From NCBI GenBank assembly GCA_012934845.2, contig WNNJ02003300.1:434001-498000 (forward strand): DNA of 64,000 nucleotides, in the 5' to 3' direction. Position 1 is the stretch's first letter, and every line of letters begins with the position of its first letter. Source of the stretch: Pomphorhynchus laevis. Lineage: Eukaryota; Acanthocephala; Palaeacanthocephala; Echinorhynchida; Pomphorhynchidae. Below, piece by piece: positions 49,061 through 58,940 of the stretch. Below the pieces are notes generated by a model that ran no database searches, had not been told where the DNA came from, and worked only from the letters and a program-made list of their open reading frames with translations. The position numbers and the translations under genes are program-made.

Positions 49061-49137
49061 TGTTTGATGTGTTTTTTAGTTAGTGGACTTGTAAGCGTGC
49101 AGGTGACACGTATTTGCCTCCTTAACTAAATTATTAT

Positions 49138-49290
49138 TAAATAATTTACTTAGTAATTTTCTTTTTTATATAATTTAATTTTAAACTAAATAATTTACAT
49201 TAAAAAATTCAAACGCGAGAGATTAAACAATCGAAAAAGTAAATTGCAGCCCCAAGCTATTTAGGTCCTATGCTCGGCGAAACAGAACCC
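49138..49290. other. AT-rich sequence, no gene seen
   Basis: Tail of A3 and spacer. A few codons before 49290 may already belong to LINE-I. Confidence 0.4.
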
Positions 49291-49948
49291 TTAATACCGC
49301 AATCAAACATGTGCATTCAGGAACGGCCTGGTTACAGCTGAAACTAATATAGCTGAGACTTTCGCATCCTCGTTCTCAATTACATTATCACATCTTACTT
49401 CTCTCTTAAAATGGTACCGCTGCGCTATTCCTGAGCATGCTGATTTCTGGCCGATATGTGCTTCTGAAATTCACGAGTATCTTACCAATGTTCATGCCTT
49501 TAGTGCCGCTGTCCCCGACGACATTTCGCCATTCCTACTCAAACTATGTTCGAGTTACTTGGTCCCTATTCCTGTGGAGATTTTTGCTAAGAGTTTAACC
49601 ACTGGAAGTGTACTAGAAGAATGGAAAATTTCGATTGTTGTTCCTATTCCTAAAAAATCATTGCATCATCATGTAGTGATTACAGGCCAATAAGCTTGAC
49701 CTCTTCGATATGTAAAGTCCTTGAACGTGTTATCTACAGTAGAATCTATGACTATCTCGTCTCCCTTTGTATACTCTCGTCTGCCCATCACGGTTTTCGT
49801 CATGGTCGTTCGTGTTTGATGAACTTACTTACTGCGCGTGAAATGTGAATCTAATCGTTGAGTGTTGGCAGCTCGCTCGATATAATCTTTATTGATTTCT
49901 CGAAAGTCTTCGATTGGGTCCCACATGAGAGTCTGATCAGCTTGTGAC
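49291..49948 (+). pseudogene. LINE-I, linker and first part of RT
   Basis: Frame pieces: VTAETNIAETFASSFSITLS, VHAFSAAVPDDISPFLLKLC, VLEEWKISIVVPIPKKS, DYRPISLTSSICKVLERVIY, HHGFRHGRSCLMNLLTARE and IFIDFSKVFDWVPH. RT blocks 0-3 of an APE-type LINE. Stops after TARE and a shift near 49670 (KKS to SDYRPIS). Cut at about 49948 by an LTR-like sequence. Similar to LINE-E in the GHGRSCLMNLL block but clearly divergent. Confidence 0.72.
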
Positions 49949-50130
49949 ATAATGGCAAAAACGAGTATTCTCGTTTTCCACAAAATAGCACTCACAAACG
50001 TTACTGTTACAGCTTTATAATCATGACACCATCGGTACATCAAATGATGCTCACTGAATCAGCATTGACATCGTTGTTAGCGGTGCCCACCGGTTTCTCT
50101 TCACGACATCTCTTCCCTCACCAAGACAAG
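49949..50130 (-). mobile_element. Probable solo LTR or LTR fragment (Ty3/gypsy fossil)
   Basis: It matches 62207-62395 over about 170 bp (AATGGCAAAAACGAGTAT, CACTCACAAACGTTAC, ACACCATCGGTACAT). At 62.2 kb the same sequence borders a gag remnant on the side where an LTR would be, so this is read as an LTR of the same family. An old copy, inserted in LINE-I. Confidence 0.55.
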
Positions 50131-50272
50131 GACGGACTATACTCCTCGTAATGCAGACCGGGTCTTTTTCTCTCGCGATTGCTGCGCCTAACTACCTCCG
50201 CATTTTCATCATATTTACCTTTAAAGTGCTTGCATTTCCTAAATTGCACTGCTCTTGATTCATCCGTGTTAA
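50131..50272. other. Unassigned spacer
   Basis: No clear gene. It may be a worn continuation of LINE-I. Confidence 0.35.
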
Positions 50273-52428
50273 AAAAAGATTTATTTTAACGTGGCAAATG
50301 CGTGCCAGCGCACGCTTACATGACCAAAACAAAACTGTAAATTAGGTGTCGAGAAGGTGTGAACGGAGGAGGTGTTTGAATGTGATAAAATAGGGGGCGC
50401 GGCGGACGTCGAGAGGTAGTTGATTCCAGGCGAGTGAGGCGGCGACGAAGAAGGATCGGAGACCGTAGTTGTTGGAGTAATTAGGAACGTGGAGTAAGAG
50501 GGTATGACGGGAACGCAGCGATAGCGAGGTGGGGCGAGTGTCGTCTAAGAAAGGAAGGTTGATGAACGATAGGGAAACGACAGCGATGAGACGAAAAGTA
50601 ACGAGAAGAAGGCGGAGTTTGATGCGGATGTAGATAATGGGCCGGGATAGTTGGGCAAAATATGTGGATGTGTGGTCGAAGCGACGGAGACGAAAGAGCA
50701 CTCGAACGGGGGCGTTGATTATTTGTTGTAGGGGTAGGATTATGATTTTGGAGAATTGGCGAAAAGGCAAAGGCAGTAATCGATTTTAGGAAAAAGAAGC
50801 GTTGAAAGAAGAGACATACAAGAACGGAAGTCGATAAGGGGGCGGATACGGCAGATGTCACGCAGAATTAAGTTAGACGAGCGGAACTTGTCACGGACGA
50901 AGGGTTTAAGAGAAAGGTGATCAGGGAAATGGAAGCCTAAGAAAGTGAGATTGTGGACTATAGGGATGATCGTTGAGGCAAAAGATACAGTGGGAGGAGA
51001 TTTGTTTGGTTTACGGGGGAGGATCCACATTATTTTGGACTTGTCGGGGGTTTGGAACGAGATGGAGATTGGAGATACGTTTGTAAATAGGAGAAAGACA
51101 GTTGGAGGCAGAAATGCCGATATCGTGTATGCGATGTGCGGGTGCATGAGCATAGATTAGAATGTCATCGGCGTATTGCATGACCTTAAAGGAGTAAGGT
51201 TTGATAAACGGAGATAGATCGCCAAGCAGAAGAGAGAAAAGCAGGGGACCTAGGACTGAACCTTGTGGGACCCCGTAAAAAATAGGGATAGGAGGGGAGG
51301 ATGATGAATTAGAAGAGACGCGAAAGGAGCGGTCGGATAGATATGATGCAAACCATGCTACGGAGGAGGAAGAAAAGCCGTAATCATAACGAAGGCGAGA
51401 AAGGAGGACGGAGTGGTCGACAATGTCGAATGCGGAGGAGAGGTCGAGGGAGATGAGAACACTATATAGAGCCTTGTCTCGAGAAATGAGTAAGTCGTTG
51501 TAAACTTTCATGCAGGCTATTTCTGTGGAGTGATTAGAGCTAAAAGCAGATTGGAAAGGAGGGTACAGATTGGATGAGGAGAGATAAGCGTTGATCTGTA
51601 TTAAGATGAGGCGTTCTAAGAGCTTAGAAAGAGTAGGGAGTAGTGAAATGGGGCGACATCTAGAAAGAAGGGAGGTGTCGAGTGATTGTTTCTTAAGGAG
51701 GGGACGAACGATTGCGGATTTCATGTGTGAAGGGAAGATACGATTGCGGATGGACGAGTTAAACAAGGTTGTGAGAAATGGGGATATCGATGAGCATATA
51801 GATTTTAATATGTGAGTAGGCAGGGGATCGGCAGGTGAGGTTTTGTTGGGCAAGGACATGAGGACAGATGGTACTTCTGTAGGTGAGACATGGAGACGAT
51901 GTAAGAGTTCCGGAAGGATGAGGCTAGACTTGGCAGAGTGGGATAGGATAAAGACCGAGGTGTGAGTGAGCAACGTGGATACTTTAGTCTTGAGAAATGA
52001 CGAATAATCATTGGCATAGATGTTGCACGGCGAATAAGAGCGAGCAAGGATTGAGTTAAAAGTATGCCAAAGTGTCTTAGAGTTGAATGAAGTGATGATT
52101 TTATGCTGCCAGAGGGAGTTGCATTTGGTACGTAGTAGGTTGAGATGAGGCCGGCGAAGAGCAAGATAGAAATCACGGAAAGACGGAGTGATCGAGCGGA
52201 AATCACGTCTGAGAGAGCGGTGATAGACTCGAAAAGCATGGCGGAGTCGACGCTTTGAGAGTAGGCATTGGATGTCAAACCATGGGGCACGGTGCAAGCG
52301 ACGGTGTGGGTGAGACTTGAAGGGCAAGAGAATATCGAGAGTGGATGTGAGTTCAGAGTCGAAAAGAAAGGCGAGATCGTGAGGAGATGAATATGTTATT
52401 GTGGGTAATGATAGAGACATTGTGTTGG
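50273..52428 (-). mobile_element. LINE-B copy 2, 5'-truncated
   Basis: 3' tail with the hairpin (GCGTGC, CAGC, GCACGC near 50301-50316) and ORF2 from the endonuclease-RT linker to the end. It is the longest LINE-B here. The 5' side ends against the gypsy fossil near 52428. LINE-B ORF2 aligns with LINE-A throughout (same RT motifs, about 60 percent by eye), so they are sister families. Confidence 0.87.
50342..52420 (-). pseudogene. LINE-B ORF2: reverse transcriptase (two frameshifts)
   Basis: From the first ATG at 52420 (internal, not the real start): [100 protein letters not shown] and MQYADDILIYAHAP (all RT blocks intact). A frameshift near 51085 (HLVPNPRQ versus DKSKIMWILPRKP) and another near 50755 lead to the C-terminal RRFDHTSTYFAQLSRPIIYI and AWNQLPLDVRRAP. 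The endonuclease is missing because of 5' truncation. Confidence 0.87.
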
Positions 52429-54770
52429 TTTATTGGTTCGCATTGTCTGGTCGTAGACTGTTTGATGTAGTAATATCGCCTTGCATTTGAGCTAGAGTAT
52501 GACCTTCTGTAGTCTCGCCGTTTGAAAGATCATCAACTGTTGGGTTGTATTCTGGATTCTCGTTTTGCTTTTCCGTTCTTAAAGACGCAACATTTATAAG
52601 GTAGTGCCTTTTCCGTAAATGTGATCCGTGTATACATCGCTCTTCTCCTATTATAAATCTGACTACATAAGATACCGGACCGTTTCGTTTCGCAATAATT
52701 CTCGCTAACCAGTGTTTTGTTATTGTAGTACCATACCTTATCATCTATGTTGAAAATTAGTCCTCTTGATGATCCATCCTGATGTTGAATATCCAGCTGT
52801 TTACGCTGTTTATGATAAACGTAAAGTGACGATCGGACATGAGGCAAACGCCTTCCTATCATGACTTCGGCAGGTAACTTACCTCGGGATGGGTGTGTCG
52901 TATTTCTATAGCATAACATGAATTGGTTTAACCGTTTGTCTGCCCAGTCGTTCCCATGTTTTAACACCATGTTCTTAAGCGTTTCAATTAATCGCTCTGC
53001 CAACCCGTTTGTTTGCGGATGGTAGGGGCTTGCTTTTGCATGAGATATTCCCAAATTCGCATACCATTCATTAAACATCGAACTGGCGAAATGCAGACTA
53101 TTGTCCGAGACTATCGTTTGCAGAATACCCCACCTCGCAAATACCTCATTCAGTCGAGCTGTGATCTTCGATGTATTCCAGTTCACTGATTTCCACATTT
53201 CTGGCATTTGCATTTTACATCCACGGCCACCAGATATAACCGTCCGTTTATTGGACCAGAAATATCTACGTGTATACGTGACCAAACGTTCGATGGCAAG
53301 TCCCATAATAACAATGGATGTTAATGAATCCTTGGAGGAGTTGTCTGGCAAGGAAGGCATGTCGCTACATGATCCTCTATATCCTTATCGACGGTCAGCC
53401 ACCAAATATAATACCGTGGTAAGCTTTTCATTGCGTTTTCACCAGGGTGTCCTTCGTGTAGGAGGCTTAGCGTGTGACGTCCTTATCAACCGGTATTTGT
53501 AAGTATGCGTATCTTATGTCGATTTTCGAAAACACCTTCGATTTGGCAATCCGATCCAACATCTCTTCAATACAGGGCATTTAAAAAACTCCTTGTTGGA
53601 AATATTTATTGACTGTCATACGAAAATCCGCACATATTCGGATTTTCCCCGATTTCTTCTTTACTATGACCAACGGTGTTGCCCATTTGATTTCCTCCAC
53701 ATTATGATCCACAGATATAATAATACAATCACCGGCCATCCTTTTAATTTCCTCCTTTACTGCGCTTTGTAAAGAATACAGAATTCTTCTGGATGGCCAG
53801 GCAGTAGGGACTGCATCTTTCGAAACACAGAGTTTTGCCATAAAATTTTGGACCCCCAGAAGATTTGCTTTCAAACAAGTCTTCGAAATTAATCGATGTC
53901 CTCTAGTAAGATTAAGTTGCGCCACGTCTATGATATCAGCTGGAATGTGCAACCCGAAATTTAAAGCCCACGGAAGTTCAAAAAGTGGTTTGTCCGTCGA
54001 CCCAGATACAATAGCATCGAGTGTTCTTTTAAATTCACCGTACTCCATAATGAATGTACATTTTCCCGTCACCTCTACCAGTTCACCACACTCGTAATTT
54101 TTTTCGTCTGAACCAATCGTGGTGAACCAATGGCTATACACACTAACATTGGAATAATACTCACTGCTGCTCCCGTATCGAATTGCATTTCAATCGGGAC
54201 GCAATTTAGCCGCACTAAGATTCTAGCTATTTTCTTTCCAGCAATGGCATATATGTTGCTTATCTCCTCTACGTCGGATTCATAATTTACTTTATTTGCA
54301 TTCCCTTTTTGATTTCGCCGTCTTGTACAACATCGAGCAAAATGTCCTTCGTTATTACAGGAATAACATTTTTGATCCTGAGCCCAACATTTTTGATTGG
54401 GTGTGTGTTTAATTTCACATCGAAAACGCCTTGTCCTTGCACCGTCGAACTTTCTCATTGTATTAAATCTTCCTCATCTTCTCTGTGTTGCGTTTTCAAT
54501 TCTGAACACCTCGGCATATTCTTTAATTGGATTCGAATTGCTCAATGTAAGTGCATTGGCCATAGCTTCAAAATTTGCTGCTATGTTTATAAGCCTGTTC
54601 AGGCTTAGATCTTTCTTCTGCAGAGCAGCACGACAAACGAATTCTTCCCTGAGCATATGACGCGATTACATCTCTAATGCGTTCTGCTAATGCGTCAGCT
54701 TCGGATGTAATATGAGGTTTGTAAAAACAGCATCCAAATCCAGCGCTTTCTAGATCGTTTTACCAAAAAA
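52429..54770 (-). mobile_element. Ty3/gypsy-type LTR retrotransposon fossil, internal region
   Basis: Parts in element order: end of gag with a zinc knuckle (about 54320-54660), protease with a DTGA motif (about 54160-54190), part of the reverse transcriptase (53580-54050), and integrase with the SPYHPQTNGLAER block (52530-53360). No LTR is seen directly at its ends. The element is broken, with several breaks, and incomplete. It looks old but still easily recognisable. Confidence 0.82.
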
Positions 54771-54799
54771 AGTTTGGTTTCTAATAGGCATACATTACT

Positions 54800-55890
54800 T
54801 ACAATATTAGGTGTAACGACATTCCTGAATTCGTATCAAGACAAGTAGGATGTGATGGTGATTGCTGCAATGTCTGGACTACAGTAACTGTACCACATAA
54901 AGATGCTTATACATTGAGTAGAAGAAAATTCATATGTGATTTTTGTACTGCGTCAATCGTATTTTGTAGTTCATTGACATCAGCAAAGGACAATGCTCAT
55001 TTTAAGTTAAAGACACGTAGGTTTCAAGAACAAATTACTGACAAAGAATCTAGCATATGCCAGAGCAAAATCACAACGCCGATGTCGTTACACGTCAATT
55101 CAAATAAGAAACCAAACGTAATAGATGCTTCAAGTTCGACTCGCATTTGGACACGAGGACATAGACATTCACGGACGGTTTATAAACAATGAAGAAATAT
55201 CAATGACAGCACTGTGATGGGAAACGACAAGGATAAAGTTACACCTGAGAATATTCCTAATAAATGGCCTTCACCTTTATCTGACATATTCGCGGAACAG
55301 TTCTATGAACCACAATATATTGACTTCTACTCCTGTTCCACCAAAGAATGTATTGAAGAGCCTTTAAGTCGAACGCAGACAAGAGACGATGCTAGAGTGT
55401 GCAATGATGTGGCTGTTGAAAATGAAATGAAATCCAAGGATATGACAGATAAGACATTTGTTGAAATTATCAATACTAGGAATCGTGCTTGAAACAGAAA
55501 TAATTATAGCATCACTGAATCTTTTGCAGACAACGTTCAGACCCGTGTGGATTATGAAGTAGTTTTTATTCGTAAGGTCTTTTCGGATATATTCGTTCAG
55601 AATGAAGAGGATATTACGCGTAGTCTCAATGTCAAAAGCTTATTTCGTCTTGGTAAAAAAGCACAACATAAGCCACGATTACTTAAAGTAGTATATGATT
55701 CTGCGGATAATACAAGAGCAGTTTTAGCTAGAGGTTATCGCTTGAAAGGTAAGACGACAAAAATTTTAAAGATCTCTCGGTTGAGGAAAGATTGTTGCTT
55801 AATAATGCTCGTGCTAATCTAGCATTTAGAAGATCGAATGGAGAGACTGATCTAATGATAAGAAATTTTCGAGTAGTTCGTCGGCGACCA
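54800..55890 (+). pseudogene. LINE-E ORF1
   Basis: Zinc site VGCDGDCCNVWTTV, then FICDFC (54845-54950). Stops at 55190-55192 and 55490-55492 and small shifts divide the frame. The conserved domain at 55547-55890 reads SLFRLGKKAQHKPRLLKVVY, RAVLARGYRLKGKTTKILKI, ERLLLNNARANLAFRRSNGE-like sequence in a shifted frame, and LMIRNFRVVRRRPFVRW. It aligns with LINE-C ORF1 (FRLGK, LLKVV, RGYRLKG, IRNFRVVRRR). Confidence 0.75.
55863..55869 (+). promoter_or_regulatory. Candidate -1 frameshift heptamer (LINE-E)
   Basis: AGA AAT TTT in the ORF1 frame. From here the -1 frame is open through SSSSSATIRALVSLESFSRD into the endonuclease, with no ATG before it. Same site as in LINE-C. Confidence 0.48.
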
Positions 55891-56998
55891 TTCGTGCGTT
55901 GGTGAGTTTGGAGAGTTTTTCGAGGGATTCCATTTTACAATTAGGAAATCTAGCGCGCATTGATATCACATCCAACATTACTACTCAATTACCCTCTGTT
56001 TCTGGTATTAGTGTCGCCTATATTAATTTAAGGAGTATTTTACCAAAATTTGATGAACTTAAGGCATGGGTCATCTTAAATAAACCAGCGATCCTGGCTC
56101 TCACTGAAACATGGCTGCATCGTGATATCCCCGATGGTTAAATTGCTATTATGGGATATAATTTGGTGAGAGCTGATAGAGAGTCTCGGAAAGGTGGAGG
56201 TGTTGCGCTATATATTACGACATCCTTAAACATTACATCCACTAGTAATTTTAAAAATGAACTGGGCAGTGTGAGTTTCTCTCAGTCATTGTTTCACATT
56301 TCGGAGGTCACTTAGGTATTGCCGTGTGCTACAGGGCGCCGCAATCATCCGTATTGAGTCATGAATTCTCTACACTAATTAGTCACTGTTCTGAGCTTGA
56401 AGAATATCTACTAGTTGGCGATTTTAATATACCCTCAGCTGGTCACATGGGGAATTATGTTTTGGATAGTAGTTCTTCCAAGTCAGATGTGGATTTGTGG
56501 AATTTTCTTACAAATGATCTCATGTTAGAGCAACATGTGCAGTCGCCCACCAGATTCGCGCAAAACCAGGAATCTTGTCTAGATTTGGTATTTTAAAAAT
56601 TAATTACAAGTGTGGGTAATATGAGCTATCAGAGTCCTATTGGATTGAGCGATCATTGCATGATCTTATTCAATTATTTTTCTAGGTGTATGATCCCAAA
56701 ACTGGAAAATTTGATAGTGTCGAAAAGATCTTGGCAACAAATTGATGAAGACTCATTATGAGAGGCGGCACTAGGAACATCATTCAACTGTGCTAGTGAA
56801 GACATTGAGGTAAAGTGGCATGTTATTGAATCAGGTTTAGTAGCTCTTGCAGATAAGTTTGCACCACTCCGTAGAGTACAAAAAAGTAAAGCTAAATACC
56901 CTTCTTGGTTTGACACTGAATTGTGATATGCTCTCAAACATAGGAATCGTCTATTTGAACTAAGCCGTCATCAGAATAATTTTAAAAAGCGGTATACA
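55870..56998 (+). pseudogene. LINE-E ORF2, endonuclease and linker
   Basis: ISVAYINLRSILPKFDELKA and ALTETWLHRDIPDG to a stop at 56139-56141; then GYNLVRADRESRKGGGVALY, a shift, VCYRAPQSS, LVGDFNIPSAGHMG and ESCLDLVF to a stop at 56594-56596; then IGLSDHCMILFNYF and the linker FAPLRRVQKSKAKYPSWFDT. All APE motifs can be found, but at least four breaks separate them. Confidence 0.8.
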
Positions 56999-58411
56999 AT
57001 GTTCCGAAATTTCGTCAATCACCTTAAGATTACAAAAAGGCAAAGTTTTGAAGATCAATTAGCTTTACAAATTGATACAGAACCAAAAAAATTTTGGGCT
57101 TATGTGAAAGGATCCAGAGCTCTGCTACCAGCTATTTCATCTTTAAGAGACGGTTACACTCGAGTGACATCGCCAGACAGCATGGCAGAATTGTTTGCAT
57201 CCGCTTTTGAGCTGACACCAGATGCTTTCTCTAGCATATGTGGAGATGCAGCATCACAACAGGTAGAAATTGGTTCTACAGTTTTAACGATAACAGCACA
57301 TGAGGTTTTTGTTGAATTGGCTAGGTTATCTAGATCATCAGCGGCAGGCCCCGATGATATTCACCCCCAACTTCTTAAGTTACTTGCTCCTGTTCTGGCT
57401 GAGCCATTAGCTTCCATATTAGAGCTGAGCTTGCGCATTTCGAAGTTACCTACTGCCTGGAAAAAAGCGATTGTAGTACCAATTTATAAAAATGGTGAAA
57501 AAGATGATCCGAATAACTATAGGGCAATAAGTCTAACTAGTGTTGTATGCAAAGTGATTGAGCGCATACTAAACAGACGCATATATGATCATTTGAGTTC
57601 GCTGAGAATTCTCAATAATGCACAGCATGGATTTCGCCCTCGGCGTTCATGTCTTACAAACTTATTACATGCTCGTGAAGATTGGGTTGGACATGTTGCT
57701 AACGGGTACTGTATCGACGTAATATTTCTTGACTTTAGTCGGGCTTTTGATAGGGTGCCCCACAAAATGCTAATTTCCACCCTTGAGTCTTATGAAGTCA
57801 ATCGCTTCATTATAAGCTGGATTCAAGATTTTCTTAAAGATAGATCCTTTGCTGTTTGTGTAGGTCAATGCCTATCGTCTTATCGTCCTATCACCTCAGG
57901 AGTACCACAGGGATCAGTCTTAGGACCCTTGTTGTTTAACATATTTATAAATCAGCTACTAGATTTAATTGAGGATTGTAGTGTTTTAGCTTTTGCCGAC
58001 GATGTAAAGGTATGGAAATTGATTAAAACCAACAAGGATCGAAATGACTTTAAAAATATCCTAGACATTGTTTATCGATGGTCTTTAAACACTGGAATTT
58101 CATTGAATATTAAAAAGTGTGCACATATGAGATTAGGTCATAGCAATGGGAGTCAAGAATATTTTATTGGCGATGAGTTTGTTGTTTCCATGCAGTCCAT
58201 TATGGATCTTGGTATAATTGTTCAGAACAATCTGAAAATACGTGCTAATACTGATAGGATTTGTAACGCAGCAAGAAGAATGACCTATATTGTCAAAAAT
58301 TGCTTTAAAGATTTATCTCCCGTTTGTGTTGTGCGTTTATATAATGCTCTTATAAGACCGATATTAGAATGTGTCGCCAGTAGTCTTTCCGTGTACGTGT
58401 ACAGAACTTGA
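56999..58411 (+). CDS. LINE-E reverse transcriptase, long open frame
   Basis: 470 codons open: [117 protein letters not shown] and VLAFADDVKVW (FADD). The ATG at 56999 is internal to ORF2, not a natural start. The frame ends at 58409-58411 because of a 1-nt change near 58380, which is shared with copy 2; the C-terminal part follows in the next entry. No intact ORF2 exists here, since the endonuclease half is broken. Confidence 0.85.
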   Translation: MFRNFVNHLKITKRQSFEDQLALQIDTEPKKFWAYVKGSRALLPAISSLRDGYTRVTSPDSMAELFASAFELTPDAFSSICGDAASQQVEIGSTVLTITAHEVFVELARLSRSSAAGPDDIHPQLLKLLAPVLAEPLASILELSLRISKLPTAWKKAIVVPIYKNGEKDDPNNYRAISLTSVVCKVIERILNRRIYDHLSSLRILNNAQHGFRPRRSCLTNLLHAREDWVGHVANGYCIDVIFLDFSRAFDRVPHKMLISTLESYEVNRFIISWIQDFLKDRSFAVCVGQCLSSYRPITSGVPQGSVLGPLLFNIFINQLLDLIEDCSVLAFADDVKVWKLIKTNKDRNDFKNILDIVYRWSLNTGISLNIKKCAHMRLGHSNGSQEYFIGDEFVVSMQSIMDLGIIVQNNLKIRANTDRICNAARRMTYIVKNCFKDLSPVCVVRLYNALIRPILECVASSLSVYVYRT

Positions 58412-58820
58412 TCAATTAGAGCGCATACTTCGACGGTTTACGAAATTATGTCCTCAGGTACGATATCTTCCCTATGAGGCACGAATAAAAAGTTTGAATA
58501 TGCCGACAGTGCGTGAAAGGTTCCTTCTTTTCTACCTTCTAGCTATGTATCGACTAGTTAATAAAGATGAAAATTTTCCAGCAAATAGAGTTGAACTCAT
58601 TGAACGGGATGAACGTAGAGGGGACTCGAAAGTACTAGTAGTACATGAACACGGAAAATTCCCTCGTCATTTCCGACTGTCTCATCAAACGGTGAATGTT
58701 TGGAATCGTCTTCCAGTTGATGTCATTGCGGTGCGTACAATCAATGAATTTAAATCTAATATAAAGAACTGGATTCGTAATGAGAACGAATGGTGGTTGC
58801 TGCAGTACCCATGGTTCTGA
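58371..58820 (+). pseudogene. LINE-E ORF2 C-terminal part, in a shifted frame
   Basis: SPVVFPCTCTELDQLERILR, RFTKLCPQVRYLPYEARIKS, YRLVNKDENFPANRVELIER, FRLSHQTVNVWNRLPVDVIA, ending before the 3' UTR. It is the thumb and C-terminal region of ORF2, joined to the RT frame by the shared 1-nt shift. Confidence 0.82.
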
Positions 58821-58940
58821 TATATATACTGAACGATTTTTTTTAATTTTTTTCTTGTATTTATTTGTTTTTTATGTGAGCGGTCAAAACAGCCTTATGG
58901 CTATGACCTGTATTAATAATATTCTTTTTATTTATTATTA

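Larger units (their letters stand above)
45700..49137 (+). mobile_element. LINE-A copy A3, decayed and internally deleted
   Basis: ORF1 from about 45760, ORF2 from 47065, and a 3' end with a worn version of the family hairpin (GTAAGCGTGCAGGTGACACG near 49091). A large part of the RT, including the YADD block, is gone, so it is older than A1 and A2. Confidence 0.8.
54790..58940 (+). mobile_element. LINE-E copy 1, nearly complete, broken
   Basis: ORF1 (from about 54790), ORF2 endonuclease (55870-56700), RT and C-terminus (56999-58820), 3' end CTTATGGCTATGACCTGTAT. The 5' leader is missing or unrecognised. The first half has many stops; the RT half is one long open frame. Copy 2 (21.7-23.5 kb, minus) is nearly identical in the RT half. 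Confidence 0.86.
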
